The notes under the pieces: model-generated
What the model was told of the DNA's origin: nothing
Database searches by the model: none
Seen by the model: only the letters and a program-made list of their open reading frames with translations
Made by a program: the position numbers and the translations under genes
In this document: positions 41,063 through 50,829 of the stretch, piece after piece
Numbering within the stretch: the first letter of the stretch is position 1
How the letters are laid out: each line of letters begins with the position of its first letter
Assembly: GCA_039105265.1 (NCBI GenBank)
Contig: JAPFFF010000003.1
Location: 6,758,001-6,822,000, forward strand
Origin: Tritrichomonas musculus
Taxonomy: Eukaryota > Parabasalia > Tritrichomonadida > Tritrichomonadidae
Direction: 5' to 3'
DNA length: 64,000 bases

Positions 41063-42094
41063 TTATAATTATATTAATAATGGAATTTATAATATTTTTA
41101 TGTATTAAATTTATTTATATTTTTTATACTGAGTTCAAAATGATTAAAAATGTCTTTAAAAAAATAAACGGTTTCTAGAACTGTAGACACTAAACCGTTT
41201 ATAATTTTTTCAAAATTTTGATTTTGAAAAACGATTGATTTTGAATATTTTAAATTTATTGTTTGAATTTTTATTAAGCACAAATATAATAAGATTTTTA
41301 ATCTATTAGATTTATCATAATTATCGTTTTAAATGAGAAATTTATGTTTTTTAAAATCAGAATTGAGAACTTTACATGAATTCCTCTCAATTTCAAATCT
41401 TTCTTTTCTCTCCAAATTCATAACAAATTTTTGAAATATTGATAAAATCATCGTTATTATATATGCATTTTCTGATGGCTAAATTTCACTGAATTTGGTG
41501 CGCTACATTTTTCGTAATAGAAATATGATTTACTTATTTTTGTTAATTTTTTAAAAAATATAAATTTTTAATGATGATTATCAATATCCAATAGGGTATT
41601 TTATGTTTTGGAGCTTCATTTCATCAAATGATCAAAAAATTACATATCATTTTTTATTTACAAAAGCTAAGTCCAACTTTATTAGGCAATAAATTCCAAT
41701 TTATACCAATCAAAAATCAAATATATGATATTTTTTATGATATAAATGATTAATAAAATGCTTTTTATAGAAAAGTTTTAACAAAATTATCCAAGGTTAA
41801 AAATTTGCCTATTACGATCAGTATTTGAATTCAAAAGTCATCATTTTTTATAGTAATATCTTGTTTTCTAGCGCATTAAATATATCATAATTAATAGTTT
41901 AAATTTATTATCTGTTATTAAGTAAAATATTTTAATTATAATCATATTTATTACAAATTCGCTAGTTTCGACTCTTCTCGGTTTCTGTCAGATTTTCCTA
42001 TAAAATCAACATTTTCCTTAAATTCAACAGGATTATAATTTATATATAAAGTAATTTAACAAGTTTCTAGTATATCAAAAACTGTTTTATTATA

Positions 42095-42283
42095 AAATAC
42101 ATTAATGAAAACTCAATCATCAATTATATTAATAAATTCTGAATCATCAAATACATTAATAAATACTCAATTATCAAATACATTAATAAACATTTAATCA
42201 TCAATTACATTAACAAATACTCCATCATCAATTACATTAATAAATACTCCATCATCATTTATATTAAAAAATTCTTCAATTTT
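42095..42283 (+). repeat. 27-bp tandem repeat, seven copies
   Basis: Seven diverged copies of a unit like AATTACATTAATAAATACTC plus CATCATC, exactly 27 bp each. In one plus-strand frame the array reads as a nine-residue repeat like SSITLINTP, with one stop in the fourth copy, and the frame ends soon after. It lies inside the 6-kb element near its right end. Confidence 0.8.
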
Positions 42284-42710
42284 ATATCCAAATCTCTATT
42301 ATTAAAAGTCGGAAACATAATGTTATACCTTTTTTTAAATCCATAAAAAGATTTTGTATGATTAACAAATCATTTTAATTATAAAAAATTTGCTCAGAAC
42401 ATTTTTCTTTAGTCATTATATTATTAGAATAAGTTTTTTTGTTTTGATTTTTTTGATGAAATTTCTAGTTTTTTTGACATACAATTTTTTCGTTATTTGT
42501 GCATTATTTTTTCTTCATTAAAAACCGTTTTCGGAATAAAATTTTTTTTATTAAAATTTTGAAATTTTATCCTCGGGTAAAAAATTTTTATTGAAAAATC
42601 AAATTTTTTTCCAAACAAAATTTTTTCCCTTCTGAAAAAGTTAATCATAATTATCAAAAAAATTTTTTTTTCTCGTGTAAAAATGAAAATTTTCTCGTGC
42701 TAGGACTATA

Positions 42711-43679
42711 TAAAATTTTTTTATTCAAATTTATTGGCTGAAAAAAAAAAATCTCAAATTTTCTAGTCTTATGTTTCTCTTGTATTGAGCACAAAAGCAA
42801 ATCGAAATTCCAATAACTTTAATTTACATTAGGACTAGCGTTAATGCTTTTGAAGAAATTATCAATTGGTGCTTCTTTTTTATGATATTCTTTTTCCTTA
42901 TATATATTAAATTGGAAAAATTCGCAATTACCGATATTTATTATTCATCGTTATAATGCATATTTATTTTTTCCAAAATATCTCAATTTAATCAGTATTC
43001 TAGTACCAAATTTTCATTTTGATGAAAGATATGATTCACGATTTTTTTCCAAAATGCTAATTATATTGTTTTTACTGCGCAGATCTATGTTTTTTTTATA
43101 AACCATTGTTTTGCCATATATGCTATAAATTTATAATTTTTATCATTCGGCAATTTAAAAAAAAAAAAAAAACATAATAATAATAAATCAGATTGCTAAT
43201 CAAAATGATGCTTTTTGCACATATTTCAGATCACATAAAGCAATTCAAATCAATTCAATTCACAAACAAAAAAAAAAAAACTGAAAATGAATAACGTTTA
43301 GTTCACCAAATCAACGATTTTTCCGATAATTTAAAAATTGAAATACTGTATTTATAAAATGATTTTTGGTATTTTACTCAAAACAATTTACAAATAAAAT
43401 GATTTTGATCCAAAAATGGTTGATGTACAAAAAATTATAAAAAATATAATTTATATTATGAATTAAATTCTAGATGGAAGAGTATTTTTTTTTAAAAAAT
43501 TAATTCTGATTAAGATTTTGACTATTTTTATTTTCTAAAAATGGGAGTATAAGTTCTCAAATTTTAAAAAAATTGAATAGTTTATATTTTTTTTGAATGA
43601 ATGCTTAAAAATAAAACCACAGCATTCTCAATGAGGTTTTTATATAATTAAAGTGGGCCAGTCATTTATTATTTCAAAT
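42711..43679. other. AT-rich intergenic stretch, no gene seen
   Basis: Long A and T runs and no coding-like sequence. Nothing recognisable as RNA gene or element end. Confidence 0.65.
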
Positions 43680-43791
43680 TTGAATAAAGTAATAGAGAGT
43701 TTTTTTCATTTTTTTGAATTGAGTAATGAAATCGAAATGATATTTACCAAGTATTAAATATAATTACAAAAGCTCTCTATTACTTTATTCA
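43680..43791. mobile_element. Short inverted-repeat element, about 112 bp
   Basis: TTGAATAAAGTAATAGAGAG at 43680 and its exact complement ending at 43791 enclose about 70 bp. Target duplication not resolved. Probably a small MITE. Confidence 0.55.
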
Positions 43792-44145
43792 ATATCGAAA
43801 TAAAATAATATATTTGTAATTCATTTTTTAAAAAATAAAGCCAATATTTCTCTGGTTTTTATTTTATGAACTTTTTTTTGTGTTTTTCAAAGATTTAAAT
43901 TCTTTTTTTTTAAAAAATAAAAATGTTTGATTTTAATAAAAGATCTTTAATACACTTTCTCAGATGCAAATAATTAAAAAAATATATATTAACTTGAAAT
44001 TGATTAATTGAATTTTTCGTTTGATTCGTTTTATTGAATTCATAAAATTGACACTCTTTCCTTAATTATATTATTTTTAAATAGAATTACATTAGTAATT
44101 TTTATTTTATGAGGAAGAACTCGAAATTTTTCATTTTTTATATTC

Positions 44146-44815
44146 ATATCACAAGTGATATGAATTATTTTAACCTAAAAGGCGAATTTTTTTACCTAAA
44201 AGGCGAATTTCAAAATTTTGAAAATTATGAGTTTATGAAGGAAATTGTTTTCTAATTTTCTTCATATTGATATTAAAAATTCTATTCCCGATTCGTTCAA
44301 ATCACTTTTTCCATTTTTATTGTTGATTATAAAGCATCAATGATAAGCAAACCAAGCAAAGATTATTCATTTTTAATATTTTTTCCTAAAACTCAAGCAA
44401 ATTCGCCAAATTTACTAAATAAAAGCGATTTACAAAATAACTATCGTAAAAATTCCAGCACATAGTTGGCAGATGAAAAAACTATCGATAATTCATTTGT
44501 TTATAAGGAAAATAAAACATACCGGAATTAATAAAAGAATTATTTTGTAAAACAATCTTATTTAGTGAGTTTTTTGAATTTGTTTGAGCTTTAGGAAAAG
44601 ACATTCTAAAATAATTATCTTTGCATGGTTTACTTTTCCACGTTGCGCTGGGATATACCTAAGAATTGCTTTGTAAACTACTCTTATTTAGTTATTTTGT
44701 TGAGTTTATTTGTGTCTTTGGAAGAATTACTATAAAAAAAATAAATTAACCTTTTTGGTCAAAAAATTTTCATCTTTATTGGTCAATTATAAAATTCATA
44801 TCATCAATGATATGA
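44146..44815. mobile_element. Inverted-repeat element with palindromic ends, about 670 bp
   Basis: Each end carries a palindrome of the form TTCATATCAY..RTGATATGAA (44147-44168 and about 44797-44817). Just inside both ends lies an AACC/GGTT-type block, so the arms also pair with each other. The left arm contains a two-copy direct repeat ACCTAAAAGGCGAATTT. No ORF. Confidence 0.5.
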
Positions 44816-45990
44816 ACTATACAAAAAATTGATAACATCATATAAGATCTCCAAATCCACTCGAAAAACATGGCCTTTTTTTTATTTTATTTTCTAATAA
44901 ATAAAAAAATGAAGAACATTTACAAAAAATAAAAACTTTTGTCGACTCGTTCATCTTTAAATTGATTTTTTCTTAAAAAAACATTTTTTTCTCATTATGC
45001 ATTTTATGAAATTTGAATTAAGCACTTTCATGCTATTTTCAAATATGTTAATAATATGATAAAACAATATTAGACATGTATTAAACTTTGATGAGGTTTT
45101 TTCCGTTGATCAAAAATTGCCAATTTTTGGATTTCATTTTTTTCTTGTTTTTCGGTAATAAAATTAAAATTATTTTTTTTTGATTTTATATTTATTCTAC
45201 AAATATTATATACATGACGATTGATTAATTTTTAATAAAAAATGATCAATATTCAAGCTTTTTTTGCATAAAATAAAATTGAATTGAAAAAGAGTTTCCA
45301 TACCTTTATTTTAACAAAAAACAATTTATTCTTATTAAGAACTTAACTAAAAGACATAAAAGAATAATAATTTAGCTGAGAAATGCGTTTATTTATAGTA
45401 AAAGTTTTAAAAAGTATAAAATTCATTAAAAACTAAGCATGATAAAAATATTCGAGCCAACACTTTTATGTCCAAGCAATGGAAACAAGAGATATGATAG
45501 TTTTACTCCCGTTGACTTCTTATTTAATGATTGCTTCCCTGACATTGTAAGTGAGAATTACATTTTTGGTTGCGCTTTGTACACAACTTGAAATGTTTTG
45601 TGAAAGGAGAGCTTTTCATTTCCAGCGAACGTCTAATAATGATAGTATAATTACTAATAGTGGTACAACTTTGGCTTCTATAAAATAATTTTTTTTATCT
45701 ACAACAAAAATATAAAATAGTTTTTAAAAATCTTAAAAAAATCAAATTGACTACTTTTATTTTTCTATATTTTTGTTAATTTTCATTCAATTATTTCTTA
45801 AAAACTCTTTGAAATATTTCTATGATACATTCAATTATTTTCTTAAAGGCCTTTTCAATTTATTTTTTTCAATGGTTGAAAAAGTATTCAATTTTGCATT
45901 ATTTTGATTCATTTTTTGGAAAAATAGGCGATAGTTCAAAGCTGACTTAGAGATATTTTTTAGATCAGATATCATACTTCGTTATGTTAA
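44816..45990. other. Intergenic stretch with a 50-codon higher-complexity ORF
   Basis: Mostly AT-rich. From ATG 45439 to TGA 45591 an ORF of 50 codons uses a wide range of residues (LLCPSNGNKRYDSFTPVDFL), unlike the AT-only DNA beside it, and coding-like sequence seems to go on a little beyond the stop. I cannot name a family; it may be a small remnant of a gene. Confidence 0.4.
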
Positions 45991-46222
45991 CAGGAGCTGA
46001 CAAACAAAAAAATCAATTTTTTAAAAAAGTTAAAATAAAATTAGATTTGAAATCATCTGTTGAAAAAACTAATTTCGTCAAATTTCAGATTACAAATAAA
46101 TGCAAATCATCGATAACCTTAATGTGTCATTTTTGGTTTTTCTCATTTTCTCTTTGTTCTGTTGCAAAATAAGAATAAATATTGAATAAAAATACGTTAA
46201 AAAATCTGTCAACTACCTCCTG
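45991..46222. mobile_element. Possible TTAA-flanked element, 232 bp
   Basis: TTAA at 45987-45990 and 46223-46226 border ends CAGGAGCTGACA and, inverted, CAGGAGGTAGTTGACA, which match apart from a short gap. Weaker than the other TTAA elements. Confidence 0.4.
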
Positions 46223-46226
46223 TTAA

Positions 46227-47033
46227 ATTTTTTTAGAGGAATCTTTTTATTTTTTGAAAGGAGATCTAATATATTCAAAATTCTTATAACAAATAATAAT
46301 AAGCATTTGATAATTTATTAAATTGTTATTAAATTATTAAATGAAAATAAATATATATGTAATTATTGAATTTATCAATACTCTAGCAAGGTATAAATAT
46401 TTGATATTTTTTCTTTCAATTCAATTTCAAGAAACAAAATTTGTATTAACTCATAGAAATACCCATCCTAGTTTATATAGTTAAGGGGGCGTCTTCTTGA
46501 TGTTTTTTAGATAATTAGATCAAGATACATAAAATATATTTTTAAATATTATATAATTAATTTTTTACTACAGAAAAAAAACAATTTAATATTAAACATA
46601 TCTTTTGATTATGAAGATAAAAGCATTTTTATATTTTTCAATGAAATATATCAAAAAAATTCAATATATGAATTCAAATATCTATAAATATTTAGATAAA
46701 GCTTTTAGCATTTTTAAGCGTTTACAAGAGCAGATTCAAAGATCTGTAAAGTTCTTATTAGATAACTTTTAAAACAATCATATGATCTCGCCTTTATTTA
46801 TATTTTTCATTCGATGATGATTATTTTTTTTTTCACGCCAATTAAATTCATAAAATCAAATATTCTCATATTATTATCATCAAAGGTACTGAATAAGCAA
46901 AAGAGACTTTTTGTAAGGACATTCAAATAATTGAATGAGAATAAATTTACCTTTCAATTTTTTTATCTGAGAAAATATAAAAAAATAAAAAGATTTTTAA
47001 TTCTTTTTATGGTACATAATTTTTACCGATTCT
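46227..47033. other. AT-rich intergenic stretch, no gene seen
   Basis: No gene or clear element. A GC-richer patch TAGTTAAGGGGGCGTCTTCTTGATG lies near 46480 with no partner found. Confidence 0.6.
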
Positions 47034-47082
47034 TACCGCCAGCCGCGAGGTCTCGGCTTCGCTCGACGCCCTCTAGGCGGTA
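47034..47082. repeat. GC-rich nested hairpin
   Basis: Outer stem TACCGCC (47034-47040) pairs with GGCGGTA (47076-47082); an inner stem AGCCG/CGGCT lies at 47041-47058. It is about 70 bp beyond the last recognisable Helitron sequence on the 3' side, so it could belong to that element's end, which in Helitrons carries a GC-rich hairpin, though this one is larger than usual. Confidence 0.5.
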
Positions 47083-47149
47083 TGTAGCCTCGGTCTTATT
47101 CTCTGTGGTGGAGAAACTAAATACCCTTCTTTTTCCAATTATTTGATTA

Positions 47150-49242
47150 GATCCTCATTTGTTATATCTGATGTTTTTATTTCACTGGTGGACTCAGTGA
47201 AAAATTTTTGTTATTGCTTCTTCTACGGAAACGATTCTTCCATGAAATGCTGTCCGAAAATTTGATTTCTCTTTTTCAAACTCTATTTTTAAGCTTGGTT
47301 CGGCTTTGAATTTTTATTTTACGATATAATAAATTGTATTCGGGGAGCATTCCGGATGCTCTTTACTTTTAAAGATATGAACATGGCAATGACCTTGCCA
47401 TCTTAACAAAAAATAAGGCGAGTAATCAACAATATTCGAATCGCTTTGACCACGTTTCAACAATATTTCGCCATCATCAGTAATATGACTTTCTCCACAT
47501 TGGTTTTTAGGAAAACCATATTTACATCTGGCTGAAGGATCACCTTTTTTACAGCGATTAATATTGCATGAATGAATCATCGGACCATGAACCAAAGAAT
47601 GAATAATTGGTAGATCCTTATTTGGCATTTGTGCAAAAAAGGTTTTATTTATTTTTGTAATGTCCAGTGGTTCCTCGAGCCATATTAACGAATGAACATG
47701 CGGAGCACCTCTCGCTTGGAATTCGAGTCTCCATGTATAATGAATTGGAACACCTAAGTTCATACCGCTTAATAAATCTTGAAATCCATTTTTTTTTATT
47801 ACCAAAAATCTTTTTTTCCATATTTCCATTTCTTCAAGAGCGCAAAATCGTATATCCAATTTCTGACCCAAAATCTTTCCTATTTCTTTTTCTGTATCTG
47901 AAACTTCATTCCATTTGTTGACAAAGGTAAAAGTTATCATTAGATCAGGATCTCCAAATTGGGAACACATTGCACGAACTTCAGCTTGCCAATGAGACCA
48001 ATAAATTGGGGACGGTGGATCATCCGAACGGAATTTATCTGGTTCCAAATTACGATTTGCTCCAATTGTCATATTTAATCTTTGAATTGAAAGTCCATTT
48101 TGAATAAAAGCTGTATTGTGATCCATAATAATGCTATATAAAAATAAAACCAAATGGCATGCAAGTCTTCCACATCTTAAAAAAGGATGGGAACTCAGAA
48201 TAAATCTGGCTTTCTCTCTGAGAGTTTTTCCTGGTATTTTTTCTATTTTCCCACTTGGAAACAAAATAGGAAAACACAAAGGGAGAGCTTTTTCTAAAGG
48301 TATAAATTAGCCTGCCAAAGTACCATCTTGCTTTTTTAAACGAATAAAAACGTCACCTCCATCATTTGTGATTCCAGAAGAATTTGGAATCATTGCCATA
48401 TTGATGGCAGAACCCATTGGGGCACTCGATGGATTAATACGGAAATGAATATTTTCAAACGTCAAAGGTGTAAAATCTTTATATAATGGATTATTATGTT
48501 GTAACCAATCCATTACTTCTTTTGTTTTTTCTTTTGGTATTTTATTATTCCTGTTTAATAAATTATCATGTGAAAGATATCCTGTTTCAGGTTTCCTTCC
48601 ACTAAAATTGAAATAACCATGCAAGAGTGGTGATGAGATACCTGGTAAAGGGAATGTCACAGTTCCATGCAAAAATGCTACAGATAATTCATTATTGATC
48701 AAGAATTTTTCATCATCAGTTAATTTTTTAATACATTGTGGAAGAAGATCCCAAGTGTTCTGAATAATTTCTGCATGCTTTTCTTCATCTACTAAATCTA
48801 AAATAAAATCCCAAAACTTGTAGTCAGTCAGTTTATCAAAACTGCTGATGAGATTAAGCCTAGTCTTAGTTATAGGTTCAATAAATCTAGTATTGATCAT
48901 TGCTTTAAAATCAAAATGGTTTTCATTCATTGGAAGTAGCAATTCAAGATATCTATCATCAAGGAAGAAATTCTCGATAACTGATTTTTGGTAAATGATA
49001 TATACTGGAGGTTGTTGTAACATAGTTTTATCGATTCCTTTTGCAAAACTTTGAAGATCACGTATATTTAATCGAATATTTGCTTTCAAAAGACTATTTT
49101 TCAATAATTGATTAGAGATATGTAAATATGTACAAACCTTTTTTGCTGTTATATCATTAATCGTGGTTAGAGCATCGAAAAAGAAAGTGTTCGTCGAAAA
49201 AAATTCAATCAGGCATTTGGTTACCATTTCTCTTTGCAGCAT
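47150..49242 (-). mobile_element. Helitron fragment: N-terminal region and Rep (HUH) domain, helicase missing
   Basis: Two minus-strand ORFs, 49242-48307 (311 codons, ATG) and 48306-47314, lie in the same frame and are separated by one in-frame stop at 48307. The first contains WLQHNNPLYKD, a signature of the region upstream of the Helitron Rep domain. The second contains FGDPDLMITFTF, then RGAPHVHSLIWL, whose His-x-His is the HUH metal site of the rolling-circle nuclease, and HSCNINRCKKGDPSARCKYGFPK. Past another stop, similarity goes on weakly to about 47215 (RIVSVEEAITKIF resembles the sequence between the Rep and helicase domains). The Pif1-type helicase is absent. So this is a 5'-part fragment with at least two breaks and no chance of its own mobility. 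Confidence 0.85.
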
Positions 49243-50068
49243 TTTAAAAAATGATATGAAAAACTGATAAAACGTAATGAGTCAAATTTTAATTATCTAA
49301 ATGTCCGAACAAATATAACATTTAAAAAATAATGAAAAATTTAATTCGAAAAAAAATAAGAACTTAATTTATCCCAACTTTATTAAACAATTTTTTAAAG
49401 AACTTTTTGAATGCTTTTTTAAAAGCCCATTCAAAAAGTGGAATAAAAAGCAAGTTACACCCTTCCAACAACTTCTCTAAAAAAAATATTTATGCAAAAG
49501 CCCACCAACCAACCCCTCTATACTATTAAAGAAATAATATAGAGACAAATCTGAAAAAAGGGAACCATTCATTATCACTATTTATTTTCTTAAATAAAAA
49601 TAAATAGCAATAATAATAATACTTTTTTTTTTTTTTAAATCGCTTAAATATTGAAATTATAATTTGAATATTAACTTCCACCTGCAGCTATCCCAGCTCA
49701 GCCGCAGGTGGAAACTTGGTTTCCTTATTGATTGATTACTTCCACCTGTAGCTGAGAAGCGATAGCCGCAGGTGGAAGGCTAAATTTGAGCTTTTGCATA
49801 ACGATCACTTATTCAAAAATTCAATATTATTTTTAAAATTACGATCATCTTATGAAAAGTACTCCAAAATATGAGATGAAATTTTTTTTTATTAGGTAAA
49901 TTTTGAATGATTAAATAGACACTACTTTGAATAAGATAATTCTATCACTTTTTAAGGGGAACATGACCACATAGCTATTTAAAATGAAAACTTTGAACAT
50001 TTTACAAATTTTAATTTGAGCTTAATATAATATATAGAAACATTCTATTCAAAAAGTGGAGGTGTTTT
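49243..50068. other. Intergenic stretch between Helitron and Merlin remnants
   Basis: AT-rich apart from the paired hairpins at 49676-49777. Helitron 5' ends are only TC, so the true 5' boundary could not be placed. No gene. Confidence 0.6.
49676..49777. repeat. Two GC-rich hairpins that are inverted copies of each other
   Basis: Hairpin A (49676-49713) and hairpin B (49740-49777) each begin TTCCACCTG and end CAGGTGGAA. B read on the other strand is almost the same as A, including GCTATC and CTCAGC in the loop, so the pair also forms one larger inverted repeat around a 26-bp AT-rich spacer. Loops differ in several bases while the stems stay paired. Confidence 0.75.
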
Positions 50069-50793
50069 TTAAAAATATGACTTCAGCAAAAGCTCGGATG
50101 AAAGAATCCCAAAAAATCTTGTAATTCTGTATCCTCCAAATGGAAGACAAAAATTTTTTGTCAATGTTTGAGCGAGACATTTGTCTACCTGATCAGATTG
50201 AAACACTATGCCATTTGTACATATACCTTCATCATTTTTAAAGGTTTCCCAATGATTAACAGTGAAATGCTGGAGATACATATGAAGGTCTTCATTTAAT
50301 TCTTTAATGGCACCATCGTAAGCACGCCAACAATCAGTATAAATTATCGTTCCTTGTAAGATATGGTCAACAATAATAGTCTTAATCAAATCCTTATCGC
50401 GGGATGTTACAGAAATGGCAAATATTTTTTTTCATCAGTGCGATCCACACCCCCGATTACTCATGTTCCCGCAACTCGGTGGCCCTTGTTATATTTTCGT
50501 TTGCAAAATAACCCGAATATTATTGAGCGAAATATATCTTCGTTCGAATATTTTAGAGATTGGTTACTTAAAAATTTGAAAAAATGTGCCATTAAAAAAA
50601 GAGCATCTTTGATGACACTTGTTGCACCGTAAACTTCCACCATTGACAGATTGTATTCCATATTGGCATAATGTGCTTTTTTTTCTGTTGTAAAAACTCC
50701 AAGTTGTTGCAAAAGCTTGATTGCATTTTTTTCATTATCAAACAAGTAACTTAAATCTGCCAGAGATGGCATTTGGCCTAAGCTTGTTGACAT
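50069..50793 (-). mobile_element. Merlin/IS1595-type transposase remnant
   Basis: ORF 50793-50461 (ATG, 110 codons) ends in CKRKYNKGHRVAGT, matching the (K/R)YNRG..VEG block just before the first catalytic Asp of IS1595/Merlin transposases; the following bases encode GGVDRTDE. ORF 50389-50069 then has YTDCWRAYDG, with the second Asp, and FTVNHWETF, the conserved HFTVNHS.NF block. The two halves are separated by a stop in place of the Trp after VAGT and by a change of frame, so the gene is broken in at least two places. No TIRs were found close by. It is the only Merlin-type sequence in the window. Confidence 0.8.
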
Positions 50794-50829
50794 TTTGGAA
50801 TATAAACGTTTATCCTCAAACTTGAATCA

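Larger units (their letters stand above)
36754..42708. mobile_element. Large TIR element, about 6 kb, without recognisable genes
   Basis: Ends begin TAGTCCTAGCACGAGAAAA and match inversely for about 38 bp without a difference, then with gaps to about 200 bp (both include GAAAACGGTTTTT). TA flanks each end (36752-36753 and 42709-42710). The interior is AT-rich with no ORF above about 61 codons, and includes a nested TTAA element (38275-39908) and a second inverted-repeat element (40022-41062). Superfamily undecided; the TA target would fit Tc1/mariner. Confidence 0.75.

Noticed and set aside
36754-42708. Polinton/Maverick-like virus element suggested by the 6-kb size and long TIRs
   Set aside because: No polymerase, integrase, capsid or packaging reading frame was recognised, and the size is well below that family's usual range.
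46931-47146. 71-codon ORF with an Arg/Ser-rich middle
   Set aside because: The Arg/Ser part is the GC hairpin at 47034-47082, and the rest is AT-rich.
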